From Serratia microhaemolytica (GTDB taxonomy: Bacteria; Pseudomonadota; Gammaproteobacteria; Enterobacterales; Enterobacteriaceae), in the NCBI RefSeq assembly GCF_004011885.1, contig NZ_SBEF01000014.1:24375-88374 (forward strand): a stretch of DNA of 64,000 nucleotides, written 5' to 3'. Below, in pieces: positions 51,601 to 60,429 of this stretch (position 1 is its first letter; every line of letters begins with the position of its first letter). A program made the translations under genes and the position numbers. The notes under the pieces were generated by a model that ran no database searches, was not told where the DNA came from, and was given only the letters and a program-made list of their open reading frames with translations.

Positions 51601-52104
51601 TCTGATAGTATTGACGTAGAAATGCTGCCGAATAATGTATTTCATGTCAAACCAAGCATGAAAAATTTGATATCCCCAAATTTAAAAAATGGGAAGGTCA
51701 CGTTGAACGGTAAAAGAATAAATGGTGAATTTGATATTAAATATACTTTTTATGTCAAGAAATGGTTCTATATGCCCTACTCTGGGAAATCAAATGGTAC
51801 TGAAGCGACCCAAGCATGTAGTGGATTCAACAACTTTGCTAGGGTTCCAAGGCTTGAGGAAATTACAGGCAGTAAAATACATGGCTTTATTCCGGATAAG
51901 GTCTTAGGGGCACTGAAAAGTGAATGGCGGGGAAATTACCGTGATATGCCAAACTATGCCGACGTCCTAACAATTAGTTCATCATCTATGTGGTGGACGG
52001 TTGATAAGTCTGCTCAGTATGCAATTGGAGTTAATCTGTATAATGGCGATGTAACCGACGCATTTGATCCTAGATGGCATGTGATTTGTGTTAAGTCTCT
52101 TTAA
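48613..52104 (+). CDS. Inverse autotransporter adhesin (invasin/intimin type) with LysM domain
   Basis: This 1163-residue surface protein has an extended signal region (LLQLLLPITLSAGPALA, to about residue 56) and a periplasmic LysM peptidoglycan-binding domain at 69-118 (YTLAAGEDVAMVAEKYGISL). The outer-membrane beta-barrel follows at about 175-395 (WLSQFGSARVGLNINDDFKL; NERPANGYDLRLDAYLP). The passenger has one Big_1 domain at about 525-620, then three related domains of about 100 residues beginning near 626, 728 and 837, and a tip with a C-type-lectin-like end whose two cysteines (TQACSGF and WHVICVKSL) probably form a disulfide. The last kilobase is AT-rich (18 G+C of 60 in 51661-51720), unlike the barrel part. 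It probably binds host or surface ligands; the receptor is unknown. Confidence 0.92.
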   Translation: MREKFKLLPGQSENSLNEQCLAIRRLSRGVKIVAWGNILLQLLLPITLSAGPALAASASSNAKSSLLTQRYTLAAGEDVAMVAEKYGISLDELKKLNQFRTFPKAFSVLSAGDELEVPAQASPFSVDLAPSGDHAATVAAAATSAATVLTSEDPVKSTAQLARSTLNSELNQSAQQWLSQFGSARVGLNINDDFKLDGSELDVLFALYDTPNNLLFTQLGGRNKESRNTLNAGVGWRSFQDTWMFGVNTFFDNDLTGKNRRIGIGAEIGADYLKLAANGYFSLTDWHQSHDFADYNERPANGYDLRLDAYLPVYPQLGGKLSYERYRGDEVALFGSNNRQKDPYAVTAGLNYTPFPLLTLGAEHRAGKGGESDSRLNLQLNYRLGGTWKSHIDPAAVASTRTLAGGRYDLVSRNYNIVLDYQKQQLVQLRLPEQVSQEEGISLTLTAEVISKYAFDRIEWDGEEIIAAGGKLTPVSDHSVVIIMPSYQADAARNLYHIYAVAHDQRGNVSARSRVQVNVIANQHTIAPENIEIKRNNAVADGEQTNEIVFRAVDNNNIPLQGRELTFSADNGAQVLTRIAVTDENGLASVQVTNTRSGTTHVSVTMKMSGNTQQVPVNFIVGKPAMTHSSIAIDGASYVASSAVIVDVTLQDKMGNKVEDQADQLSNWVVVPNTELSTAWKHLGAGRYQAEYISVITGSGLTATLKYQQWSSELSSGAYEITANAADYANSSLRITNSDLDLRAGDEVIVQVTLRDANGNGIPGYHSVLESSVDIVAPVNPTAWRYLNDGIYELSYTVGKATINAVTHSVSLYLQHWEEEQIHRSDAYTIKPGPASAQYSSLEHTKSVYDFGEYLYVSVMLMDAYQNPVLGQQANVTVTMPGTELRETFSPDPSRGDGWYKAKYVALLAGYDYIPTLNFTDAGSGVQWNKHSELRYQVHGREYTILRLRIDDSLSYLVNDGMTPDQKFPQSLFPGARFSVGLAIESESLQYEWSVESDSIDVEMLPNNVFHVKPSMKNLISPNLKNGKVTLNGKRINGEFDIKYTFYVKKWFYMPYSGKSNGTEATQACSGFNNFARVPRLEEITGSKIHGFIPDKVLGALKSEWRGNYRDMPNYADVLTISSSSMWWTVDKSAQYAIGVNLYNGDVTDAFDPRWHVICVKSL

Positions 52105-52607
52105 ATATATCGCTCAATATTGGGTGTTGGATGAGTCGCAGCGCTTAATAAAACGGTAATGCACCGAGTGCTAAGCTGAATAATTAGTTTTATCCTAATT
52201 TTTAGCGTGCTTGTGGTAAGACTGTTTATCAAATTTTTCCATGTTCTCACAGTCACATTGATTGTGGCTGTGAGACGAGCGGTGATTAAGCAGCCTGATT
52301 GCACACCTTGAATGAGCACAATACAGGATATTAGGTGAGCGGAGAGATGGGGCAGAATCTCTTTATGAGTTTAGTGATATCTTGGGCAATAATCAGCTTG
52401 GTCTCAGGCTAACAGGTGGTACAATCGGCAATAGCTGTGACCTCTTGTCTGTGAAAAGGGATGTAATAGTTATTCTTGAGATGTTCCCTCTAGTGACTGT
52501 TATCGAGGGGTTGAATGGCCTTGAGAGTCATGACGTTAAAGTGACTGTTACCAGATTAGGCCCAGTTTTGATTGCCTAGCAGGAAATTATGATAGGGATT
52601 CTGGAAA
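52105..52607 (+). other. Region between the two adhesin genes, with a hairpin and a small unassigned frame
   Basis: An imperfect stem CTCACAGTCACA / TGTGGCTGTGAG at 52246-52274 may slow transcription leaving the first adhesin gene, but it lacks a T-run. A plus frame open from about 52313 to 52579 gives a hydrophobic stretch (SVKRDVIVILEMFPLVTVI) with no ATG start; its TTG at 52382 has no clear ribosome site. It may be a gene fragment or chance. Confidence 0.4.
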
Positions 52608-55600
52608 ATGAAGCAGCGTTTTTTCACTGAAAGCTTGAACATGATAACCGTAATTCAGCAACGATATGCCCCTGTGGCCTATTGGTCTCAGTGTGCCAAG
52701 TTCATTACTGCTGTCTTGATCCTGTTGCAGTTATTTTTTTCCGCCTCAGGCTTGGCGCAGCAGCAGAGCAACCCAGTGGTAAGTCAGCAAGTAAATTCAC
52801 CAACAGACCAATGGTTGCATCAATTTGGCAGTGCGCGGATTGGTTTGGGTATCGATGAGGATTGGAAACTGGATGGCAGTGAGATTGACCTGCTATTTGC
52901 GCTCTATGATAGCTCAACCAACCTGCTGTTTACCCAGTTGGGTGCACGCCGCCATGATAGCCGTACCACACTAAATGCAGGTATCGGTTGGCGTTATTTT
53001 CAACAGCACTGGATGTATGGCACCAATCTGTTTTTTGATAACGATTTGACTGGTCACAACCGCCGGTTTGGCATTGGTGCCGAGATCAGTGCGGATTATC
53101 TGAAGTTTGCCGCTAACAGCTACTTTGCTTTAAGTGACTGGCATCAAGCACATCAAATGGCCGATTATGACGAACGACCCGCCAATGGTTATGACTTGCG
53201 CCTGGATGCTTATCTGCCACATTACCCACAACTCGGTGGCAAACTGGTGTATGAGCAATATCGTGGTGAGCAAGTCGCCTTGTTTGGTCAGCACAACCGC
53301 AGAAAAAACCCACATGCTTTTACCGCAGGGCTGAATTATACCCCATTTCCCTTGGTTACTTTGGGTGCTGAACACCGCAGAGGGAAAGGGGGGGAAGATA
53401 CCCGTTTGAGTTTACAGTTTAATTATCGTTTTGGTGCATCATGGATGACACACATTGATCCTACAGCAGTAGTGGTACGCCGAACGCTGGCTGGCGGACG
53501 TTATGATTTGGTAGAACGCAATAACAATCTGGTACTCGATTATAAAAAGCAGTCCGTGATTCGATTGCAGCTACCGGCACAACTCAGTGCATACTCCCAG
53601 GAGATGGTGATGGTTGATGCTAAGGTAGAAAGCAAATACCCACTTGATCGTATCGAGTGGGATGGTGGTGCGATCATTGCTGCTGGCGGAGCGGTCACAA
53701 CGTCCTCGATTCAATCGGCACTGATCAGATTACCGCAATATAAAGCCATACAACCCGGAACACCTGATAATCAGAATAGCTACATCATCAGTGCAGTTGC
53801 TTATGATCAACGGGGTAATGTTTCGCCAACAGCTAAGTTGCGCGTTACCGTGCAACCGGACGGGGATAACACGTTGCCTGACTTTGCAGGATGGGATGCA
53901 AATAACAACACACCTGATAGCATGCCACCGAAACAGGATGAGCAAAAACTGCTACCCGATCCTGCTGCACCACGGATAATTAACCCTGCTGATTCTGCGA
54001 GTTCCCCTCATGCGAAACTGCCTACAGACGCAGTGATGGTGAGTCAATACCAGTTGGAAAGTAAGCCATCAGCATCATCAGCCAAGACCCGATTGATGTT
54101 AACGGTGAATAATTTAACCCAGAATGTACAGTCGATGCTGGTTGCGGCAACCCCGGTTGCAGTTAACTCGACCATCTCAACCAACACCAGCAGCTATCTT
54201 TCCGGTTCCACGTTAACTGTCACGGTAGTGTTAAAAGACGCTTACAACATCGCGGTGACCGGTCAGGCAGCGGTGTTAGCCTCTGCAGTGGTAGTACCCA
54301 ACACCCGCCTTGAGAGCTCAGCGTGGCTGGATCGACAAGATGGCAGTTACAGCGCCATTTACCGCACAGACCAACCAGCGACTGGCTTAAAAGCCCAGTT
54401 ATCGTTGAGTCATTGGAATGGCGACAAAGTGGAGTCGCTGGACTATAGCATCGGTAATGGTCATGTTTCTCTGGCTAACTCATCGATAACATTAGATAAC
54501 AGTAACTATACTGCGGGTGATGAAATGCGCTTGCGTGTCGTGCTGAGAGATGCACAAAACAACGTGCTGGATAATCTTGCCGAGCAACTGCCCTCGATCA
54601 TTCAGGTACCGGGTGCTGCACTGAAGTCTGAGCGCTGGCAGTATGATCAGCGTAAAAAAAGTTACCACGCGGTTTATCGGGCGCAATTGATTGTTAAAAA
54701 AGCAATGGCAACCCTTAATTTGGCTGAAGGGAGCCGTGAACAGTCATCACCGCGTTACACTATTCATGCTGGCAGCGCGATGCCCTCTTACTCATCAATT
54801 CGTTTAGACCGTCAGAGTTATCCGCGTTACCACAATATGCGTGTTGAGGTGCGACTGAGGGATACCTATGGCAACCCGGTCATTGGTCAAGCTGATCAAC
54901 TGGATGATTGGGTTTCAGTGCCCGGCGCCAGCCTGAAGGAGAACTGGGTGGATAATGGTGATGGCAGCTACCTGGCAATTATGAGTGCAGTGCTGGGGAA
55001 CGGTATCGAACGCCACGCCACGCTGCGTGCAACGCACTGGAAGCGCAACCAGAGCTTAAAATCGGCACAATATGACTTCACACCAGCCGCTGTGTTGAAA
55101 GACATTTTTGCTAACGGCTACTCGTTTGCGGCCAATGCCGGTTTCCCGCGTACTGCTTTTAGTGGGGCAAAATTTGCTATTCGGCTCAGCCATGAATCTG
55201 CCACTGATTACACTTGGCGCATTATTGGTGATCAAGGACGGAATGCGGTAACGGTGAGTGATGAAGGTGTTGTCTCTTTCTCTGCGCACCAACCGGCTAA
55301 CAAGCATGTGCAAGTAGTCGCGCTACAGAAAAATGGCAGTCACCAGTTGAGCTACACCTTTACCTTAACGGATTGGTTTATCTACCGGCGGGAGGGGCGC
55401 TTACCGGCAGAAAAAGCACGGTTCTATTGTGCCTCGCTGGCGGATGGTGCAACGTTACCAGAGCAACACCAACTGATTAACCAACCTAAAGTGCGTGGTT
55501 CGCTGGGACAATTATGGAGTGAATGGGGAGCATTGACCCATTACCCAGCGGCAAAATTTGCTGCTGGCAAATATTGGACCAGCAGCCGTACAGATGAACA

Positions 55601-55691
55601 GCACTTCAACACGCTTAACCTGAGTAACGGCGTCATCCGTGAACAGCACGAAGCCAGCCAAGCATACGTGGTATGCCGCCTGCCTTTTTAA
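52608..55691 (+). CDS. Second inverse autotransporter adhesin, without LysM domain
   Basis: This 1027-residue paralogue has a signal region ending in FFSASGLA near residue 50 and the same beta-barrel family at about 66-300 (WLHQFGSARIGLGIDEDWKL; DERPANGYDLRLDAYLP), but no LysM domain. The Big_1 domain is replaced by a Pro/Asp/Ala-rich linker at about 425-515. Three passenger domains begin near 519, 621 and 725. A C-terminal lectin-like tip has two cysteines (RFYCASLADG and AYVVCRLPF). Barrel segments are nearly identical to the upstream paralogue, so the pair arose by tandem duplication. The ribosome site (GGAAA) is weak, and an in-frame ATG at 52641 is an alternative start. Confidence 0.92.
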   Translation: MKQRFFTESLNMITVIQQRYAPVAYWSQCAKFITAVLILLQLFFSASGLAQQQSNPVVSQQVNSPTDQWLHQFGSARIGLGIDEDWKLDGSEIDLLFALYDSSTNLLFTQLGARRHDSRTTLNAGIGWRYFQQHWMYGTNLFFDNDLTGHNRRFGIGAEISADYLKFAANSYFALSDWHQAHQMADYDERPANGYDLRLDAYLPHYPQLGGKLVYEQYRGEQVALFGQHNRRKNPHAFTAGLNYTPFPLVTLGAEHRRGKGGEDTRLSLQFNYRFGASWMTHIDPTAVVVRRTLAGGRYDLVERNNNLVLDYKKQSVIRLQLPAQLSAYSQEMVMVDAKVESKYPLDRIEWDGGAIIAAGGAVTTSSIQSALIRLPQYKAIQPGTPDNQNSYIISAVAYDQRGNVSPTAKLRVTVQPDGDNTLPDFAGWDANNNTPDSMPPKQDEQKLLPDPAAPRIINPADSASSPHAKLPTDAVMVSQYQLESKPSASSAKTRLMLTVNNLTQNVQSMLVAATPVAVNSTISTNTSSYLSGSTLTVTVVLKDAYNIAVTGQAAVLASAVVVPNTRLESSAWLDRQDGSYSAIYRTDQPATGLKAQLSLSHWNGDKVESLDYSIGNGHVSLANSSITLDNSNYTAGDEMRLRVVLRDAQNNVLDNLAEQLPSIIQVPGAALKSERWQYDQRKKSYHAVYRAQLIVKKAMATLNLAEGSREQSSPRYTIHAGSAMPSYSSIRLDRQSYPRYHNMRVEVRLRDTYGNPVIGQADQLDDWVSVPGASLKENWVDNGDGSYLAIMSAVLGNGIERHATLRATHWKRNQSLKSAQYDFTPAAVLKDIFANGYSFAANAGFPRTAFSGAKFAIRLSHESATDYTWRIIGDQGRNAVTVSDEGVVSFSAHQPANKHVQVVALQKNGSHQLSYTFTLTDWFIYRREGRLPAEKARFYCASLADGATLPEQHQLINQPKVRGSLGQLWSEWGALTHYPAAKFAAGKYWTSSRTDEQHFNTLNLSNGVIREQHEASQAYVVCRLPF

Positions 55692-55708
55692 TCGGTACTG
55701 GCGACAGC

Positions 55709-55737
55709 AACCCATTCATCGCTATGGTGAATGGGTT
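55709..55737. terminator. Hairpin between the second adhesin gene and ygjV
   Basis: A perfect 10-bp stem AACCCATTCA / TGAATGGGTT with a nine-base loop lies between two convergent stop codons. There is no T-run, so the terminator role is suggested by position only. Confidence 0.5.
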
Positions 55738-55758
55738 ACACGGTAGCCTGATAACTGC

Positions 55759-56277
55759 TCAAGCAGTGCTGCTGATTGCTCGCTGAGTACGATAAAGCGA
55801 GAAAATAGTGTAGCTATTAATCACTAAAAACATCCCTTCCAGTAACATACCACCGAGAGAACCAGCCCAGATATTGTGTACAATCCAGCAGAGTGTGCTG
55901 GCCAGCATACACAAACGCAATCCCATGCCTTGCAGGCGGAATAGCGCATAAGTACTGAGTAGGGTGCCAATCAGCGTCAGCCACTGTATTGGATGCTCCA
56001 ACTGCGGGATCACCAGAACAGCAGCCAACAGCATAAACAGCAGCATCACGCCGATAGAACGGTAATAACCGGAAATCCAAGTGCGCACCGCACACAGCAG
56101 ACAGTTAATGGCAGCCGCAGTGGCACCAAGTAGCAGAAAGTGCAGCGCCAGTAGCGCACCATTGAGCGTAAGATGTAGCCGCAGTTTGGCATCCTGACGT
56201 TGTAAAAAGGCAGCAGCGCCAATCGCGCAGGCAAGCAGCCCCAATAACTGCGCTAACCACGACAGATCAAAAGACAT
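55759..56277 (-). CDS. ygjV: YgjV-family inner-membrane protein
   Basis: The 172-residue product is almost wholly hydrophobic, with about six membrane segments, and matches E. coli YgjV in pattern, notably GTLLSTYALFRLQGMGLRLC and TLCWIVHNIWAGSLGGMLLE. No function is known. The ATG at 56277 is chosen over the TTG one codon earlier. It follows kduD on the same strand after 225 bp. Confidence 0.85.
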   Translation of the reverse strand: MSFDLSWLAQLLGLLACAIGAAAFLQRQDAKLRLHLTLNGALLALHFLLLGATAAAINCLLCAVRTWISGYYRSIGVMLLFMLLAAVLVIPQLEHPIQWLTLIGTLLSTYALFRLQGMGLRLCMLASTLCWIVHNIWAGSLGGMLLEGMFLVINSYTIFSLYRTQRAISSTA

Positions 56278-56502
56278 CAAAAAAATCTCATCTTAATTAT
56301 GTTGAAAACGGCCCCAGGATTTGGGGTGAATAACAAAAACATTCACCGGAAAATGGCTAGCTGAGTACCTGAACCAACCGCCAGCTTCCGTGGTTGTTGA
56401 AGCATGAACTTGGCGTAACACCGGTTGAGTAGTTGCGGGCACACGCAAGCGCAGCGTGTCAACCCGCTAACGCCAGTTGACACAGGAGAACCCTCCGAAG
56501 CG

Positions 56503-57264
56503 TTAACGCGCCAGCCAACCACCATCCACTGCAATGGTGTAACCGTTAACATAGTCGGAAGCGGCAGAAGCTAAGAACACCACTGGCCCCATCATATCAT
56601 CGGGCACGCCCCAGCGCCCAGCGGGGATCCGTTCCAGAATAGCAGCATTGCGCTCATCATCGGCACGTAACGCAGCGGTATTATTGGTTGCCATATAGCC
56701 GGGAGCGATAGCATTCACATTGATCTTTTGGCCGGCCCACTCGTTGGCCAACAGACGAGTCAGTCCCATGACCGCACTCTTGGAAGCAGTGTAAGAGGGC
56801 ACACGGATACCGCCTTGATACGAAAGCATTGAAGCAATGTTGATGATCTTGCCACCGTTACCCTGAGCAATGAACTGTTTTGCCACCGTCTGTGACATAA
56901 AGAACACACTCTTAATATTGATGTTCATCACATCGTCCCAATCTTTTTCGCTGAAATTGATCGCATCCTCGCGTCGGATAATACCAGCGTTATTGACCAG
57001 AATATCGACATGACCAAAATGTGCCACTGCCTGTGCAATCAGTTGTGGCAACAACTCAATGTTGCTGACATCAGCCTTCAGGCTGAGAAACTGACGCCCA
57101 GTAGCGGCAACTTTGGCAATAGTCTCACTCGGCTCGACAATGTTAATACCAACGATATCACAGCCGGCTTGCGCCAAACCAACAGCCATACCTTGGCCTA
57201 GCCCGGTATCACAACCGGTGACGATGGCAACTTTACCTGTTAGGTCGAATGCATTCAGGATCAT
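56503..57264 (-). CDS. kduD: 2-dehydro-3-deoxy-D-gluconate 5-dehydrogenase KduD
   Basis: KduD reduces 2,5-diketo-3-deoxygluconate to 2-keto-3-deoxygluconate in pectin and hexuronate breakdown. The start MILNAFDLTGKVAIVTGCD at 57264, with AAGGAGAG upstream, gives 253 residues, the E. coli length; the frame runs to 57288 but is not conserved there. The SDR features are TGCDTGLGQGMA (cofactor loop), NNAG, catalytic Ser near INIASMLSYQ, and YTASK with Tyr and Lys. kduI lies upstream 117 bp away, so the two are probably one operon. Confidence 0.96.
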   Translation of the reverse strand: MILNAFDLTGKVAIVTGCDTGLGQGMAVGLAQAGCDIVGINIVEPSETIAKVAATGRQFLSLKADVSNIELLPQLIAQAVAHFGHVDILVNNAGIIRREDAINFSEKDWDDVMNINIKSVFFMSQTVAKQFIAQGNGGKIINIASMLSYQGGIRVPSYTASKSAVMGLTRLLANEWAGQKINVNAIAPGYMATNNTAALRADDERNAAILERIPAGRWGVPDDMMGPVVFLASAASDYVNGYTIAVDGGWLAR

Positions 57265-57381
57265 GAAAACTCTCCTTATGGCACGCAATCAGCGTGCAAT
57301 GTTTAGTGGCTATGGCGGATCGGGTGGTAATTGCGGATCGCGCGCTAGCGATTGGCAAATAATGAATCAGTGAATTACCGA

Positions 57382-58218
57382 TTAGCGAAGATCCTGGATT
57401 GCAATATGATCCATATCACCGAACACCTGATTTTCGCCCACCATCCCCCAGATGAAGGTATAAGCCTGAGTACCAACACCTGAATGGATCGACCAGCTTG
57501 GCGAGATCACCGCCTGCTCATTGTGTACCACTAAATGGCGGGTCTCGCTTGGCTCACCCATCATATGGAACACCGCAGCATCACTGGGCATGTTGAAATA
57601 GAAGTAGACCTCCATGCGCCGTTCGTGCGTGTGGCATGGCATGGTATTCCACAAGCTCCCCGGCTCCAGTTGCGTCATCCCCATCAGCAATTGGCAAGTA
57701 GGCAATACATCGGGTACCAGGTACTTATAGATAGTGCGACGGTTACTGGTCGCCGCATCGCCCAGTGTGGTGGGAGCAGCTTCAGCTTGTGTGATCTTAC
57801 GGGTTGGATAATGGGTATGCGCGGGCGCACTGTTGTAGTAGAACTTGGCTGGATGATTACTGCTGATACTCACGAAACTGAGTTCGCGCGCTCCCTGGCC
57901 AACATAGAGCGCCTCAGCATGATCAACAGAGTACTGTTCACCATCGACAGTCACCACACCGGCGCCACCAACATTGATTAACCCCAACTCGCGTCGCTCA
58001 AGAAAATATTTAACACCAAAGGTGTTGCCTAACTCAGCGGAAAAAGCCAACGCAGAGTGGACAGGCATAATGCCGCCAAACACGATCCGATCAATATGGC
58101 TATAGGTCATGGTAACGTGATCGGCGCTAAAAATTTCACTCACCAGAAACTCACGCCGTAAGCCTTGGGTATCGAGTTGTTTGGCATGGTCACTGTGAAT
58201 ACTTTGACGAATTTGCAT
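57382..58218 (-). CDS. kduI: 5-dehydro-4-deoxy-D-glucuronate isomerase KduI
   Basis: KduI isomerises 5-keto-4-deoxyuronate to the KduD substrate. The 278-residue product has the E. coli length and the cupin zinc ligands in [18 protein letters not shown] with further His in [17 protein letters not shown] precedes the ATG. With kduD it forms the last two isomer steps of unsaturated-uronate catabolism; no pectate lyase, ogl or kdgK lies in the window. A KdgR-type palindrome lies about 230 bp upstream. Confidence 0.96.
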   Translation of the reverse strand: MQIRQSIHSDHAKQLDTQGLRREFLVSEIFSADHVTMTYSHIDRIVFGGIMPVHSALAFSAELGNTFGVKYFLERRELGLINVGGAGVVTVDGEQYSVDHAEALYVGQGARELSFVSISSNHPAKFYYNSAPAHTHYPTRKITQAEAAPTTLGDAATSNRRTIYKYLVPDVLPTCQLLMGMTQLEPGSLWNTMPCHTHERRMEVYFYFNMPSDAAVFHMMGEPSETRHLVVHNEQAVISPSWSIHSGVGTQAYTFIWGMVGENQVFGDMDHIAIQDLR

Positions 58219-58684
58219 GATTTATCTCTCTATATTGCTCACGGTCATACTGAACACGAAAACTGTGCCACCGGGGTTACCTAACAGCCGATCCGACTTG
58301 CCATGTTGTCCCTGGGCGGCGCCAGAAATTTTCACCGACTACAGAGATACAGCGGTTGTTGTGTGCTGTCGGTGCGCAAACAAAACATGGGTCAGCGAGC
58401 CTCAGACTGTAGAGTGACAATAACAAAATGATGAGATGTGATCAAAACAATTTAAAACGATGTTTTGATTTTTTTGTTTTGAGGGTTGTATTCGTGATGC
58501 TGCGACCACCAGCGTGGCAAAAACAGAGTAGCTATCCGGTTGAGCGCAGAAATAAAAATGCCGGCTTTTGCCAGCAGCATAATTCCGATTTTTGCTCTCA
58601 GGGAAAGGTACACCCAACACGTCATTGGGAATGATGTGTTGGGTGCGCAAGCGATGAGCACCGGCAGTCACTGTCGTGTCTCAG
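58219..58684 (-). other. Intergenic region between the MFS gene and kduI
   Basis: Besides the KdgR-like site, this 466-bp gap holds a strong 10-bp stem CACCCAACAC / GTGTTGGGTG (58611-58645) about 40 bp past the MFS stop. On the minus strand it is followed by TACCTTTCCC, a poor T-run, so it is a possible but weak terminator. No gene is recognised. Confidence 0.5.
58449..58470 (-). promoter_or_regulatory. Candidate KdgR operator upstream of kduI
   Basis: The palindrome TTTAAAACGATGTTTTGATT has the AAAAC-N3-GTTTT core seen in KdgR operators (consensus near AATGAAACAnTGTTTCATT, from memory). An outer inverted repeat TCAAAACAA (58442-58450) / TTGTTTTGA (58474-58482) surrounds it. On the minus strand GATCACATCT just downstream resembles a CRP half-site; KdgR and CRP often act together on uronate genes. 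Confidence 0.55.
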
Positions 58685-60088
58685 TCATTTACCTGCATTC
58701 TTCGGCACCATAATCAGCAGCACTACCCCGGCAAGCAGGCAGATCGCCACATTGAGCAGGAATGTCATGCTCGCGGCAACCGAGGCACCTTGCGCCGCAA
58801 ACGCGGCATAAACCGTACTGGCAACAGCGATACCAAACGCGCCCCCGAGTGAACTGGCCATTTTATAGATACCGGAAGCACTGCCGATCTTGTCTGCTGG
58901 CGCATTGGCAACGGCGGTATCGGTAGAGGGCGTGGCATAGAAACCCAATCCCAGGCCAAGCAGCACATAGCCGATCAGCACCGCGATGACATAACTCTGG
59001 TTGGGTAAGAAGGTGAGTGACATCAAACCAACCGCACAGCCGGTCATACAGGTGCCCCACAACATCGGTTTCTTCGCCCCGACTTTTTGCAATAACAGCT
59101 CACCGACTCGGATCATCGCCAGTACCGCAATCAGATAGCCGATAGTTAATTGCCCAGTCTCGAATGGAGTAAAGCCACGCCCTTTTTGCATATACATACT
59201 GGCAACCATAATGGTACCGGCCAACGAATTGAGTAAAAAGTTGGAGAGAGTGGCACCGTTGTAAGCCCGGTTTTTAAATAGCGCAAAGTCGATAAAACTA
59301 TTGTTGCCACGGGTGCGGGAGTTGATAAAAAATGCCACAGTGGCCAGTACAAACAGCCCAGCCAACAACAAGGTTTGCAGGCTTGTCCAGCCTAAACTGC
59401 CGCCGCGAGTAATCAACAGATTCAGCGACAACAGCATAATGACAAAAGTAAACAGCCCCAAATAGTCAAAACTCTTGTTATCTTCTTGTTCTGCCTTGCT
59501 TTCTGGTATTCCTGACATCAACAGCATACCAATCACAGCAAAAACAATGGAAAAAATAAAAATCCATTGCCAGCCCATACGTGTCGCAATAGCGCCGCCG
59601 ACCAGTGAACACAAGCCAGATCCCCCCCAAGAACCGATAACCCAGAAACTCAGTGCGCGCTGACGATCTTTGCCCTGATAATAGGTTTTCACCAGCGCCA
59701 AGGTGGCCGGCATAATGCAGGCACCAGACAGCCCCTGAATGATGCGCCCGGTGGCAAACAGTGCTGTACCATTGGCAAAAATGATGCATAAACAGCCAAT
59801 AATACTGAGCACAAAACCTAAATAGGTAATTTTTACCCGGCCAACCTTATCAGCAATTCCACCAGCAGCGACAATAAAACAACCACAGAACAGCGAGGTT
59901 AAACTGATTGACAAATTGAGTGCGGAGGGTGAAATACCGAGATCATGCTCCAGCGTCGGCACGATATTGATCACCGACTGGCCGAATAACCAAAAGGTCA
60001 ACACGCCGAGGACAATCGCCAAAATAAGCCGATCATTACCTTTGAATGGGGTAGCGAGATCGGGATGTGGTGTGACAGAAGAAGACAT
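58685..60088 (-). CDS. MFS transporter, DHA2 (14-TM) drug:proton antiporter type
   Basis: This 467-residue inner-membrane protein has about 14 hydrophobic segments. The MFS loop 2-3 motif appears as GGIADKVGRVKI and motif C-like GxxxGPxxGG is represented by GSGLCSLVGGAIATRMGWQW. The size and the RGNNSFIDFALFKNRAY segment between segments 8 and 9 are typical of the DHA2/QacA group. The ATG at 60088 (MSSSVTPHPD) with AAAGGGCG upstream is preferred to the frame start at 60139. The substrate is unknown. The M20 hydrolase gene lies upstream on the same strand, so hydrolase and transporter may act together. Confidence 0.82.
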   Translation of the reverse strand: MSSSVTPHPDLATPFKGNDRLILAIVLGVLTFWLFGQSVINIVPTLEHDLGISPSALNLSISLTSLFCGCFIVAAGGIADKVGRVKITYLGFVLSIIGCLCIIFANGTALFATGRIIQGLSGACIMPATLALVKTYYQGKDRQRALSFWVIGSWGGSGLCSLVGGAIATRMGWQWIFIFSIVFAVIGMLLMSGIPESKAEQEDNKSFDYLGLFTFVIMLLSLNLLITRGGSLGWTSLQTLLLAGLFVLATVAFFINSRTRGNNSFIDFALFKNRAYNGATLSNFLLNSLAGTIMVASMYMQKGRGFTPFETGQLTIGYLIAVLAMIRVGELLLQKVGAKKPMLWGTCMTGCAVGLMSLTFLPNQSYVIAVLIGYVLLGLGLGFYATPSTDTAVANAPADKIGSASGIYKMASSLGGAFGIAVASTVYAAFAAQGASVAASMTFLLNVAICLLAGVVLLIMVPKNAGK

Positions 60089-60429
60089 AGTTAACGCCCT
60101 TTTGCTATGTACATGTTTAGCGGGTATCCATGCTAACAACCGAACCGCTCTGAGTGATTATTGATTGCCATCCTGTTGCTGAACCGTGGCAAAACCTGTC
60201 ACCTGGTGCAGATGAATTGCGGTTTCCAGGCACTACCAGGGTACAAAGCACGGTCAGGATACAAATTGGCGGCATCAATAACGCCGATTGGCATCAGTGT
60301 TAACCACATGGCAGCGGTGAGTTCTGGTGCAGTATCACCGCCAGAACGCAGATAAACCGCCATTATTGCTGGGTAGTGTTGAACCAGCGAGTGGCTCAAC
60401 ACCATTGAGCGAATATTACCGTGCAGCGA

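Noticed and set aside
60199..60405. Minus-strand frame of 68 codons between the M20 and MFS genes
   Set aside because: It begins inside an inverted repeat (60376-60402), lacks a ribosome site and has no recognisable features.
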